Positions 14,400 to 22,615 are shown, numbered from the stretch's first letter. The stretch is DNA of 22,883 nt from Rhodanobacter denitrificans (GCA_003241385.1 QFPO01000028.1:1-22883), one strand, 5' to 3'. Made by a program: numbers and translations. The notes: a model not told the origin generated them from the sequence alone.

Positions 14400-14918
14400 A
14401 TGAACCTCAATCCGTTCCGCTGGCCGTTCCGCGCGCAGTTCGCGTTCGGCGCGTTCGCGTGCATCGCGCTGCTGGCCTACGCCTACTACGAGCAGTTCGT
14501 GATGGGCGAGGACCCTTGCCCAATGTGCATCTTCCAGCGCCTGGCCTTCATCGCGATGGCGCTGCTGTTCATCGCCGGCGCCGTGCACGGTCCGGCCGGC
14601 CGCGGGCGGCGCGTCTACGCGGTGGCGGTCGCGATCGCCGCACTGGTCGGCGTCGGCATTGCCGCGCGCCATCTGTGGATCCAGATGAATCCGCCCGATC
14701 CGCTGCTGGCCGGCTGCGGTCCGGGCCTGGCCTACATGCTCGACGCGTTCCCGCTGCACGATGCGATCCGCAAGGCATTCACCGGCTCGGGCGACTGCGG
14801 CGACGTGCGCTGGCGCTTCCTCGGCATCACGATGCCGGGCTGGACGCTGATCTGGTACGTGCTGCTCGGCGCCGGCGCACTGTACGCCGGCTGGCGGCGT
14901 CCGCAGCCGGCGCGCTGA
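14400..14918 (+). CDS. dsbB: Disulfide bond formation protein DsbB
   Basis: DsbB is an inner-membrane protein that reoxidises the periplasmic thiol oxidase DsbA and passes electrons to ubiquinone. The 172 residues show four membrane segments at about 14-30, 45-62, 71-89 and 144-163. The first active cysteine pair is Cys40-Pro-Met-Cys43, followed by Phe-Gln-Arg47, the arginine that binds quinone. The second pair is Cys106 and Cys133 in the second periplasmic loop. All four essential cysteines are thus present. GGAGGAG at 14386-14392 is an excellent ribosome site. No dsbA is nearby. Confidence 0.93.
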   Translation: MNLNPFRWPFRAQFAFGAFACIALLAYAYYEQFVMGEDPCPMCIFQRLAFIAMALLFIAGAVHGPAGRGRRVYAVAVAIAALVGVGIAARHLWIQMNPPDPLLAGCGPGLAYMLDAFPLHDAIRKAFTGSGDCGDVRWRFLGITMPGWTLIWYVLLGAGALYAGWRRPQPAR

Positions 14919-14956
14919 ATCGGCCGTACCGGCCGGCGGCCTTCGCAGGGGCGCCG

Positions 14957-14969
14957 GCTGTGGCATGAT
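14957..14969 (+). promoter_or_regulatory. Possible -10 region before the DAHP synthase gene
   Basis: The gap of 83 bases holds GCTGTGGCATGAT, with a TG-extended CATGAT (14964-14969) as a possible -10. The -35 region is weak (TTCGCA at 14942). The 11-mer GCTGTGGCATG recurs at 21037-21047 before the HAD gene, which supports a shared promoter motif. Confidence 0.35.
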
Positions 14970-15001
14970 GGTGCGGCGCAAAAAACCGCAGAGCAGCCGC
15001 C

Positions 15002-16393
15002 ATGATCCCAGAACGCTCGATTTCGCCCGTCCGTGAGGCCGCCGATTGGTCCCCCGCATCGTGGCGCGCGCGCCCGGCGGTGCAGCAGCCGGTCTATCCG
15101 GATCCGGCTGCGCTCGACGAGGCGCTGGGCCGGCTCGCCCAGCTGCCGCCGCTGGTGACCTCGTGGGAGATCCTCGCGCTGCGCCAGCTGCTGGCCGAGG
15201 CCGCCGAGGGCCGCCGTTTCTTGCTGCAGGGCGGCGACTGCGCCGAGACCTTCGACGACTGCACCTCGCCGCTGATCTCCAACCGGCTCAAGGTGATGCT
15301 GCAGATGAGCCTGGTGCTCGTGCACGGACTGCAGCTGCCGGTCGTGCGCGTCGGGCGCTTCGCCGGCCAGTACGCCAAGCCCCGCTCGGCCGATACCGAG
15401 ACGCGCGACGGCGTGACGCTGCCGAGCTATCGCGGCGACCTCGTCAACGGACCGGCGTTCGACGCGCAGACGCGCGTGCCCGATCCACGCCGCCTGATCC
15501 GCGGTCACGCGCATTCGGCGATGACGATGAACTTCGTGCGCGCGCTGATCGACGGCGGCTTCGCCGATCTGCACCACCCGGAATACTGGGACCTGGCCTG
15601 GGTCGAGCATTCGCCGCTGCAGCAGGACTACCGGCGCATGGTCGAGTCGATCGGCGACTCGCTGCGTTTCATGGAGACGCTGGCCGGCCGTCCGGTTAGC
15701 GACTTCCAGCGCGTGGACTTCTTCACCTCGCACGAGGCGCTGCTGCTGCATTACGAGGAGGCGCTGACGCGCCAGGTGCCGCGGCAGTGGGGCTGGTTCA
15801 ACCTGTCGACGCACTACCCGTGGATCGGCATGCGCACCGCGGCGATCGACGGCGCGCACACCGAGTACTTCCGCGGCATCCGCAATCCGATCGCGGTCAA
15901 GGTCGGGCCGTCGGTGACGCCGGACCAGCTGCTGCGGCTGATCGACGTGCTCGACCCGGCCAACGAGTCCGGCCGCCTGACGCTGATCCACCGCATGGGC
16001 GTGGACCGGATCGAGACCGCGCTGCCGCCGCTGTTGGCCGCGGTCCGTGCGGCCGGCCGCAAGGTGCTGTGGTGCTGCGATCCGATGCACGGCAATACCG
16101 AGTCCCTGGTCAACGGCTACAAGACGCGCCGCTTCGAGAACATCCGCGGCGAGCTCGACAAGGCCTTCGACATCCACGCCGCGGCCGGCACGCGGCTCGG
16201 CGGCGTGCATCTGGAGCTGACCGGCGAGAACGTCACCGAATGCCTCGGCGGCGCACGCTCGCTGGCCGAGGCCGACCTCGCGCGGGCGTACAAGTCCACG
16301 GTCGATCCGCGGCTCAACTACGAGCAGGCGCTCGAGATGGCGATGCTGATCGTGCACAAGCGCGGTGCGGTCCGCGCCAACGCGGCGCTCTGA
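15002..16393 (+). CDS. Class II 3-deoxy-7-phosphoheptulonate (DAHP) synthase
   Basis: The enzyme condenses phosphoenolpyruvate and erythrose 4-phosphate to DAHP, the first step of the shikimate pathway to aromatic amino acids. The 463 residues fit the class II (plant/Mycobacterium) family, not the AroFGH class of E. coli. The four metal ligands are present with spacing equal to that of M. tuberculosis AroG: Cys80 in QGGDCAETF, His363 in CDPMHGNT, Glu405 in HLELTGENVTEC and Asp435 in TVDPRLNYEQ. RIRNPIAVKVGPS-like and TLIHRMG segments form the substrate site. The start MIPERSISP has only a weak ribosome site. The gene stands alone. Confidence 0.93.
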   Translation: MIPERSISPVREAADWSPASWRARPAVQQPVYPDPAALDEALGRLAQLPPLVTSWEILALRQLLAEAAEGRRFLLQGGDCAETFDDCTSPLISNRLKVMLQMSLVLVHGLQLPVVRVGRFAGQYAKPRSADTETRDGVTLPSYRGDLVNGPAFDAQTRVPDPRRLIRGHAHSAMTMNFVRALIDGGFADLHHPEYWDLAWVEHSPLQQDYRRMVESIGDSLRFMETLAGRPVSDFQRVDFFTSHEALLLHYEEALTRQVPRQWGWFNLSTHYPWIGMRTAAIDGAHTEYFRGIRNPIAVKVGPSVTPDQLLRLIDVLDPANESGRLTLIHRMGVDRIETALPPLLAAVRAAGRKVLWCCDPMHGNTESLVNGYKTRRFENIRGELDKAFDIHAAAGTRLGGVHLELTGENVTECLGGARSLAEADLARAYKSTVDPRLNYEQALEMAMLIVHKRGAVRANAAL

Positions 16394-16437
16394 CCGGCGC
16401 GTGGCGCCGCATACGGCGCCGCAGCGCGTCGCGCCGG
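16394..16437 (+). other. Nested palindrome after the DAHP synthase gene
   Basis: An inner hairpin (16403-16409 with 16414-16420, loop CATA) is enclosed by an outer 8-base pairing (16394-16401 with 16430-16437). It begins directly after the stop codon. There is no T run, so termination by it alone is doubtful, but its position suits a 3' end or mRNA stabiliser. Confidence 0.45.
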
Positions 16438-16542
16438 CTGGCGCGAGGCGGCGGAGGTTTCTGCCGCGCGCATGACCTTTGTCGCTAGGCGCGACTGCCG
16501 AGCCGTCTATCATGGCGTGTCGGCCAGTGGGGGAATCGCCTG

Positions 16543-19500
16543 ATGAGACAAGTCGTATCGGCGCGGATCGGCGCGTGGCGCCTGACCGTGTCTTCGCTGC
16601 TGCTGAGCCTGCTCGCGGCCCACGCCGGTGCGCAGGTCGGCACCTCTCCGGTCGCCGGCATCGCCGATCGCACGCCGCGCACCGTCGCGCTGACGCACGC
16701 GCGCCTGGTCGTCAAGCCCGGCAGCGTCGTCGAGGACGGCACGCTGCTGATCCGCGACGGCATGATCGTCGCCGTCGGCAGCAAGGTCGCGATACCGGCC
16801 GACGCCGCCGTCACCGACCTCGGCGGCCGCAGCGTGTTCGCCGGCTTCATCGATGCCGGCAGCGACTACGGCCAGCCCGCGCCCGCGCCGCCCGCGCGCG
16901 GCGAAGGCATGGGCCGCACGCCGGCCGCATCCGAAGCCAGCGCCGGTGCCGGCCATTGGAATCGCCGCGTGACGCCCGAGCGGCGCGTCGCCGAGACGCT
17001 CAAGCCCGATGCCGCGCGCGCCGGTGCGCTGCGCGGCAACGGCTTCACGAGCGTGCTGTCGACGCCGAAGCAGGGCGTGTTCCGCGGCCAGGCCGCCCTG
17101 GTCAGCGCCGCCGACGGCGGCCGCCTCAACGAGCTGCTGATCGCGCCACAGGCGGCATTGCAGGTCGCGTTCGAGCAGGCCCGCGGCTCGGACGACTACC
17201 CGACCTCGCTGATGGGCGCGATCGCGCTGATCCGTCAGACCTTCCTCGACGCGCAATGGCAGCAGCAGCGCCTGAGCTGGCAGGACAAGCATCGCCAGGC
17301 CGAGCGCATCGAGGCCAACGACGCGCTCGACGCGCTGACGCCGGCGCTGGCCGGCCGCCAGCCGGTGATCTTCGCGACCGACGACGAGCTCGACTATCAG
17401 CGCGCACTGGCGATCGCCAAGGAGTTCTCGCTGCGTCCGATCCTGGCCGGCAACGGCCACGAGTACCGCATGGCCGCCGAGTTGAAGAGCGCCGCGGTGC
17501 CGGTGATCGTGCCGCTGAAGACGGTCGAGGCGCCGGCCATCGAGGATCCGGACCTCGCGCTCGACGTCTCGCTCGGCGAGCTCGAGCACTGGGCCTGGGC
17601 GCCGTTCAACGCGCGCGTGCTGGCTGAGGCCGGCGTCGATTTCGCGCTGACCGCCGGTGCGCTCAAGAAGCCCGATGAGTTCTGGCCGGCACTGCGCAAG
17701 GCGGTCGAGAAAGGCCTGGACGAGTCGACCGCGCTCGCCGCGCTGACCAGCCGGCCGGCCGCGATGCTCGGCGTCGACGATCGCGTCGGCACGCTCGAGC
17801 GCGGCAAGCGCGCCGACTTCATCGTCGCCGACGCCGATCTGTTCCGCTCCGACAAGGCACGCATCCACGAGACCTGGATCGGCGGACGGCGCTACGAGAT
17901 CGGTCCCGGTCCGACCGACGTGCGCGGCAGCTGGATGCTGACCTGGCACGGCATCACCGGTCCCGCGCAGGTCGAGATCACCGGCGAAGTGGCCGAGCCG
18001 GCGGTCACCGCCGGCAGTGTGTCGGTACCGGCGACGATCAACCAGCGCCAGCTGCTGCTGTATCCTCCGGGCAGCCTGTTCGGCCGCAGCGAGGAGCGCC
18101 TCGCACTCGTCGCGAGCGTCGACGGCGACCGCCTGCAGGGCCGCGTGCCGCTGCCGGGCGGTACCGAGGCGGTGGTCAGCGGCCAGCGCACGCGGCCGGC
18201 GCCGCCGGTCGCCGCCAAGCCCGCGTCGCGTCCGCCGCTGCCGGCCTCGCCGCTGCGCTACCCGGCCGGCGAGTTCGGCCGCAGCGGCCTGCCGGCGCAG
18301 CCCGCGGCCGTGGTCGTGCGCAATGCGACGATCTGGACGCAGGGGCCGCAGGGCCGCCTCGACGGCGCCGATCTGCTGGTCGAGAACGGCCGCATCGCGG
18401 CGATCGGCACCGGCCTGGCCGTGCCGCGCGGCACCGTCGAGATCGACGGACGCGGCAAGCACGTCTCGCCCGGCATCATCGACGCGCACTCGCACATCGC
18501 GATCGCGCGCGGCGTCAACGAGGGCTCGCACGCGGTGACCAGCGAGGTGCGCGTCGGCGACGTGCTCGACCCGACCGACATCACGGTCTATCGGCAACTC
18601 GGCGGCGGTGTCACCGCCGCGCAGCTGCTGCACGGCTCGGCCAATCCGATCGGCGGCCAGGCGCAGGTGATCAAGCTGCGCTGGGGTGCCGACGCGCAGG
18701 GGCTGCGCTTCGACGGCGTCACGCCGACGATCAAGTTCGCGCTCGGCGAGAACGTCAAGCAGTCCAACTGGGGCTCGGAGTTCACGACGCGCTATCCGCA
18801 GACGCGCATGGGCGTGCCGGAGATCATGCTCGACCAGTTCCTGGCCGCGCGCGATTATGCGGCGCGCCGCGCCGAGAAGGGCGCCGCACCGGTGCGCCGC
18901 GACCTGCGCCTGGAGGCGCTGGCCGAGGTGCTGGCCGGCACGCGCATCGTGCACATCCACAGCTACCGCCAGGACGAGATTCTGGCGTTCGTGCGGATCG
19001 CGCAGCGCATGAAGTTCGTGCCGGTGTTCCAGCACATCCTCGAAGGCTACAAGGTCGCCGACGCGCTCGCCGATCTCGGCGCCGGCGCGTCCACCTTCAG
19101 CGACTGGTGGGCCTACAAGATGGAGGTGGTCGACGCGATCCCGTACAACGGCGCGCTGATGACCGCGCAGAACGTCGTCGTCTCGTTCAATTCCGACGAC
19201 GGCGAGATGGCGCGCCGCCTCAATACCGAGGCCGCCAAGGCGGTCAAGTACGGCGGCCTGTCCGAGACCGCCGCGCTCGATCTGGTCACGCGCAATCCGG
19301 CGCGCCAGCTGCGCGTGGACGATCGCGTCGGCTCGCTCGAGCGAGGCAAGGACGCCGACTTCGTGATCTGGAGCGACAGCCCGCTGTCGACGCTGGCCTA
19401 TGCCGAGCAGACCTGGATCGACGGCCGCAAGTACTTCGATCGCGCCGAGGACCGCGCCGAGCAGGCGCGCATCGACGGCGAGCGTGCGCGCCTGATCGCG

Positions 19501-19698
19501 CAGATCCTGCCCGAGCGCGTCAAGGCGCTGGCCAAGAAGGGTGACAAGCCGGCGAAGAAGGACGGCGCGGCCGCTCCCGAACCGAAGCCTGACGGCCATG
19601 CCCACGATCACGACGACGGCTTCGGCCTCGACCGGCTCCGCCCGATCTACCACGACGGCGAGTCGATCCACCTCTGCTCCGGCCTGGAGGCGCACTGA
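16543..19698 (+). CDS. Exported two-domain amidohydrolase (imidazolonepropionase-like), N-terminal domain degenerate
   Basis: This 1051-residue protein belongs to the amidohydrolase superfamily. A signal peptide is clear (residues 1-30, hydrophobic LTVSSLLLSLLAAHAGA, cleavage near AGA-Q), so it probably acts in the periplasm. Two related domains follow. The N-terminal one (about 40-455) has the composite beta-sandwich entry and the closing GTLERGKRADFIVAD motif, but the HxH site is replaced by Gly106 and Asp108, so it probably lacks the metal site. The C-terminal one (about 585-980) keeps His649-Ser-His651 in PGIIDAHSH, His804/His806, His831 and Asp885/Asp886. The tail is basic, then GHAHDHDD. 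The substrate is unknown; family members hydrolyse imidazolonepropionate or dipeptides. Its stop overlaps the next ATG. Confidence 0.85.
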   Translation: MRQVVSARIGAWRLTVSSLLLSLLAAHAGAQVGTSPVAGIADRTPRTVALTHARLVVKPGSVVEDGTLLIRDGMIVAVGSKVAIPADAAVTDLGGRSVFAGFIDAGSDYGQPAPAPPARGEGMGRTPAASEASAGAGHWNRRVTPERRVAETLKPDAARAGALRGNGFTSVLSTPKQGVFRGQAALVSAADGGRLNELLIAPQAALQVAFEQARGSDDYPTSLMGAIALIRQTFLDAQWQQQRLSWQDKHRQAERIEANDALDALTPALAGRQPVIFATDDELDYQRALAIAKEFSLRPILAGNGHEYRMAAELKSAAVPVIVPLKTVEAPAIEDPDLALDVSLGELEHWAWAPFNARVLAEAGVDFALTAGALKKPDEFWPALRKAVEKGLDESTALAALTSRPAAMLGVDDRVGTLERGKRADFIVADADLFRSDKARIHETWIGGRRYEIGPGPTDVRGSWMLTWHGITGPAQVEITGEVAEPAVTAGSVSVPATINQRQLLLYPPGSLFGRSEERLALVASVDGDRLQGRVPLPGGTEAVVSGQRTRPAPPVAAKPASRPPLPASPLRYPAGEFGRSGLPAQPAAVVVRNATIWTQGPQGRLDGADLLVENGRIAAIGTGLAVPRGTVEIDGRGKHVSPGIIDAHSHIAIARGVNEGSHAVTSEVRVGDVLDPTDITVYRQLGGGVTAAQLLHGSANPIGGQAQVIKLRWGADAQGLRFDGVTPTIKFALGENVKQSNWGSEFTTRYPQTRMGVPEIMLDQFLAARDYAARRAEKGAAPVRRDLRLEALAEVLAGTRIVHIHSYRQDEILAFVRIAQRMKFVPVFQHILEGYKVADALADLGAGASTFSDWWAYKMEVVDAIPYNGALMTAQNVVVSFNSDDGEMARRLNTEAAKAVKYGGLSETAALDLVTRNPARQLRVDDRVGSLERGKDADFVIWSDSPLSTLAYAEQTWIDGRKYFDRAEDRAEQARIDGERARLIAQILPERVKALAKKGDKPAKKDGAAAPEPKPDGHAHDHDDGFGLDRLRPIYHDGESIHLCSGLEAH

Positions 19699-21002
19699 TG
19701 AAACGGCTACTGGCTTTCTTCGCGCTGGCGGCCGCTCTGTCGCCGGCCGTCGCCGCCGATGCGCCCGCCGCCGCGCCGGTGCTGCTGACCGGCGCGGACC
19801 TCTACACGATCAGCCACGGCGTGATTCCGTCCGGCCAGCTGCTGATCCGCGACGGCAAGATCGCCGCGCTCGGCCGCGAGGTCGTCGCGCCTGCCGGCGC
19901 CGCGCGGATCGACCTGGCCGGCAAGCGCATCTATCCGGGCCTGATCGCGGCCAACAGCATTCTCGGGCTGACCGAGGTCTCGGCGGTCCGCGCGACCAAC
20001 GACTACAGCGAGGCCGGCGCGAGCACGCCGGAAGTCCGCGCCGAGGTGGCCGTCAATCCGGACACCGAGTTGTGGCCGGTCGCGCGCGCCAACGGCGTGC
20101 TCAGTGCGCTGATCATGCCGCGCGCCGGCAGCGACGGCGTGATCGCCGGACAGGCCGCGCTGATGCAGGCCGACGGCTGGACCTACGAACAGATGACGGT
20201 CGCCGCTTCGGTCGGCATGGTCGTGGCCTGGCCGTCGGCGCGCGTGCCGGACTGGCTACCCGAGGATCGCAAGCAGCGCGTGCGCGAAGGCGTGCAGAAG
20301 AAGCGCGACGCGCTCGACCGCGCGCTGCGCGACGCGCGTGCGTACCAGGCCGCGCAGCGGGCCGGCGCGGTCAGCGCCGCCGATCTGCGCGACGAGGCGC
20401 TGCTGCCGGTGCTCGAAGGGCGCATGCCGCTGCTCGTGCTCGCCAACGACGCCGTGCAGATCCGCGAGGCGCTGGCGTTCGCGGCGCGCGAGAAGCTGCG
20501 CATCGTGATCGTCGGCGGCGCCGACGCCTGGCGCCTGGCCGCCGCGATCAAGGCGCAGGACGTGCCGGTGATCCTCGGCTCCTCGCACAATCTGCCGATG
20601 CGGCGCTGGGAAGGCTACGACACGGTGTTCGCGGCCGCCGGCCGGCTGGCCGCGGCCGGCGTGACGCTGGCGATCGCCAACGACGGCGATGCGATGGCCG
20701 CGATGAACGAACGCAACCTGCCGTACCAGGCCGCGAGCTACGCCGCGCACGGCCTCGGCGCCGAGGCCGCGCTGCGCGCGATCACGCTGGCGCCGGCGCA
20801 GATCCTCGGCGTGGCCGACCGGCTCGGCTCGCTCGAGGCCGGCAAGGACGCGACGCTGTTCGTCGCCGACGGCGACATCCTCGACATCCGCGCGGTCGTC
20901 GAGCGCGCCTGGGTGGCCGGTCGCGAGGTCGACCTGGCCAACAAGCAGTCGCGGTTGTACCAGCAGTACCAGCGCAAGTACCGCGGCGAGCCTAAGGGCT
21001 GA
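19698..21002 (+). CDS. Exported amidohydrolase-like protein lacking the metal site
   Basis: The 434-residue protein has a short signal peptide, MKRLLAFFALAAALSPAVAA, and the amidohydrolase entry region LLIRDGKIAALG. It closes with GVADRLGSLEAGKDATLFVADGD. Where the family has DAHSH, it has Ala84-Ala-Asn-Ser-Ile88, so the first metal ligands are gone. The later histidines are missing too. It resembles the N-terminal domain of the preceding gene (NGVLSALIMPR/GQAALMQADG against NGFTSVLSTPK/GQAALVSAADG). Its ATG overlaps the upstream stop by one base (TGATG form), so the two are made together. A non-catalytic partner or scaffold is the simplest guess; no function is proven. Confidence 0.82.
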   Translation: MKRLLAFFALAAALSPAVAADAPAAAPVLLTGADLYTISHGVIPSGQLLIRDGKIAALGREVVAPAGAARIDLAGKRIYPGLIAANSILGLTEVSAVRATNDYSEAGASTPEVRAEVAVNPDTELWPVARANGVLSALIMPRAGSDGVIAGQAALMQADGWTYEQMTVAASVGMVVAWPSARVPDWLPEDRKQRVREGVQKKRDALDRALRDARAYQAAQRAGAVSAADLRDEALLPVLEGRMPLLVLANDAVQIREALAFAAREKLRIVIVGGADAWRLAAAIKAQDVPVILGSSHNLPMRRWEGYDTVFAAAGRLAAAGVTLAIANDGDAMAAMNERNLPYQAASYAAHGLGAEAALRAITLAPAQILGVADRLGSLEAGKDATLFVADGDILDIRAVVERAWVAGREVDLANKQSRLYQQYQRKYRGEPKG

Positions 21003-21008
21003 TACACG

Positions 21009-21036
21009 GCCCCGTCCGCGTTCGAGCGGGCGGGGC
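21009..21036 (+). terminator. Hairpin after the amidohydrolase pair
   Basis: Bases 21009-21019 pair with 21026-21036 (11 positions, one G-T wobble) around GTTCGA, six bases after the stop codon. No T run follows, so it may be a weak or Rho-assisted terminator. The candidate -10 of the next gene (21044-21049) begins 7 bases later. Confidence 0.5.
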
Positions 21037-21049
21037 GCTGTGGCATGCT
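21037..21049 (+). promoter_or_regulatory. Possible -10 region before the HAD phosphatase gene
   Basis: GCTGTGGCATGCT shares its first 11 bases with the site at 14957 before the DAHP synthase gene. The -10 would be CATGCT (21044-21049), which is a poor match. The hairpin at 21009-21036 would occupy the -35 position, so this call is tentative. Confidence 0.25.
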
Positions 21050-21087
21050 GTCGGCCCGGGCCGCGCCGCGGCCGACGGACCGACGCG

Positions 21088-21855
21088 ATGCCCCACTCGC
21101 TGCGCGCCCTGATCTTCGACGTCGACGGCACGCTGGCCGACACCGAGCGCGACGGCCATCGCGTCGCGTTCAACCGTGCATTCGCCGACGAAGGCCTGGC
21201 CTGGCGCTGGGACGAGAACGTCTACGGCCCTCTGCTGCAGGTCGCCGGCGGGCGCGAGCGGCTGCTGCACTACATGGCCGACGCCCTGCCGGCCTGGCCG
21301 TTGAATGAGCGCGAGGCGCTCGCCGAACAGCTGCATCGCCGCAAGACCTCCCATTACCTCGAGCTGGTCGAGCAGGGCGCGATCGCCTGGCGGCCCGGTG
21401 TGATCCGGCTGCTCGAGGAAGCGCGCGACGCCGGCATCGCGCTGGCGATCGCGACCACGACGACGCGCGCCAACGTGCTCGCCTTGTTCGAGCACGCCGG
21501 CCATGCCGAGCTGCTCGATGCGTTCGCGGCAATCGGAACCGCCGAGAACAGCGCGCGCAAGAAGCCCGATCCCGGCATCTATCACCACGTGCTCGAGCGG
21601 CTGGCGCTGCCGGCCGAACAGTGCCTGGCGATCGAGGATTCGCACGCCGGCCTGCAGGCCGCACGCGCCGCCGGCATTCCGACCGTGGTGACGTTCAACG
21701 ACTACACGCGCGGCGAGGATTTCGAGGGGGCGTTGCGTGTGCTGCCGAGTCTGGTCGTGGTCGGCGAGCACGGCGACGAAGCGCCCGATACCGCCGCAGA
21801 GCGCTTCGTCGGACTTGCCGATCTGCGGCGGTGGTGGGCCGAGGCGCTGCATTGA
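21088..21855 (+). CDS. HAD-superfamily phosphatase, CbbY/phosphoglycolate phosphatase-like
   Basis: The 255-residue protein is a cap-type HAD hydrolase that would remove phosphate from a small sugar phosphate or similar substrate, through an aspartyl-phosphate intermediate. Motif I is Asp11-Val-Asp13-Gly-Thr. The ETERDGHRVAFNRAF and LLQVAGGRERL parts of the cap resemble CbbY. Motif II is in AIATTTT (residues 120-126), motif III is Lys159 in KKPDP, and motif IV is Glu183-Asp184 in IEDSHAGL. ATG 21088 is chosen. An in-frame ATG at 21040 would add 16 arginine-rich residues with no family match and would overlap the possible promoter. CbbY removes misfire products of Rubisco, but no Rubisco gene is in view. 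Confidence 0.85.
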   Translation: MPHSLRALIFDVDGTLADTERDGHRVAFNRAFADEGLAWRWDENVYGPLLQVAGGRERLLHYMADALPAWPLNEREALAEQLHRRKTSHYLELVEQGAIAWRPGVIRLLEEARDAGIALAIATTTTRANVLALFEHAGHAELLDAFAAIGTAENSARKKPDPGIYHHVLERLALPAEQCLAIEDSHAGLQAARAAGIPTVVTFNDYTRGEDFEGALRVLPSLVVVGEHGDEAPDTAAERFVGLADLRRWWAEALH

Positions 21856-21872
21856 GCGGGAATGAGGGGGCG

Positions 21873-22472
21873 ATGAGCAGGCAAAGCGTGACACGCGCGT
21901 TTCTTTGGCTTGCGGTGCTGGTCGGTGGGCCGCTGCTCGGCGCGAAACTGTTCGACCTGCTCGTTCTGGCGGGCGCATGGAGCGCCGATCCGCCTGCATC
22001 GCTGGCGATGATGCCGTACGGCAAGGCCTGGCCCGTCGACACCGGCGTGTTCTTCATTCCGTTCTCGGCCGCCATGCTGATCGCCGGATTCGGCGCGCTG
22101 GCGGCCGGATGGCGTACCCCTTGGCGTTATCGCTGGATGCTGTGCCTGCCGTCGGTCGGCATTCTGCTTCTGCTCGTTCTGACCGTGGTCGCGTTCTGGC
22201 CGATGAACGCCGCGCTCTACTACCACGCGATCCACTCGCCCAAGGACATGATCACCGACGCTCAGTCGATCGCGATGGCGCAGCGCTGGATCATGCTGGA
22301 TTGGATTCGGGTCGCTGGGGCGGCCGCCGCTTTCGTCGCGCCGCTACGCGCGCTGACGATGCCGTGGCCCGGCGAACGTGCGCAGAAAGATCCGCTCTGG
22401 GTACGCATTGCGCTCACGCTGTTCCTTGCGGGCGTGGCTGCTTTCGTCGGGTGGTTCGTGTCGAATCTGTGA
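21873..22472 (+). CDS. Five-helix membrane protein, possibly DUF1772-like
   Basis: I do not recognise this 199-residue protein with certainty. Five hydrophobic segments are seen at about 9-34, 57-79, 86-109, 140-161 and 176-197. The part FWPMNAALYYHAIHS followed by RWIMLDWIRVAGAAAAFVA resembles the DUF1772 (anthrone oxygenase-like) pattern of a PxN before a W-x-x-x-x-WxR helix, but it is a loose match. ATG 21873 has GAGGGGG just ahead and lies 17 bases after the HAD gene, so the two may be co-transcribed. The frame is open further upstream, but that part overlaps the HAD gene and looks like shadow sequence. No terminator is visible before the opposing tRNA gene. Confidence 0.65.
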   Translation: MSRQSVTRAFLWLAVLVGGPLLGAKLFDLLVLAGAWSADPPASLAMMPYGKAWPVDTGVFFIPFSAAMLIAGFGALAAGWRTPWRYRWMLCLPSVGILLLLVLTVVAFWPMNAALYYHAIHSPKDMITDAQSIAMAQRWIMLDWIRVAGAAAAFVAPLRALTMPWPGERAQKDPLWVRIALTLFLAGVAAFVGWFVSNL

Positions 22473-22525
22473 CGACGTTTCGGGCTGAGGGTTGCATGCG
22501 GTGGCGTCGCGTGCTCGGCCGAGGT

Positions 22526-22615
22526 TGGCGGAGAGAGTGGGATTCGAACCCACGGAAGGGGTGAACCTTCGCCGGTTTTCAAGACCGGTGCCTTAAACCG
22601 CTCGGCCATCTCTCC
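22526..22615 (-). tRNA. tRNA-Ser (anticodon UGA)
   Basis: Read on the minus strand the gene starts GGAGAGATGGCCGAGCGG and ends in the pairing CTCTCC, discriminator G and an encoded CCA (22526-22528). The acceptor stem pairs fully, the D-loop is GTTTAAGG, and the T arm carries GGTTCGAATCC. The anticodon TGA is at 22579-22581 (as TCA on the + strand). The long variable arm typical of class II tRNA-Ser lies between. Total 90 bases with CCA. It decodes UCA and by wobble other UCN codons. It opposes the upstream protein genes. Confidence 0.95.

Noticed and set aside
14732..16513. A 593-residue minus-strand frame opposite the DAHP synthase gene
   Set aside because: It has no recognisable domain and biased composition, and it lies opposite a gene with all four metal ligands in place.
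16510..19695. A 1061-residue open frame on the minus strand opposite the large amidohydrolase gene
   Set aside because: Its sequence is low in complexity, rich in Arg, Asp, Ala and Gly, and lacks any family motif. The + strand frame has a signal peptide and full catalytic motifs. High GC at third positions commonly leaves the opposite frame open.
19541..20995. A 484-residue + strand frame overlapping both amidohydrolase genes
   Set aside because: It is extremely rich in Arg and Ala with no motif, and it overlaps two well-supported genes in another frame.
21905..22564. A 219-residue frame ending in REWDSNPRKG
   Set aside because: The end is the translated antisense of tRNA-Ser, and the rest overlaps the membrane protein gene in another frame.
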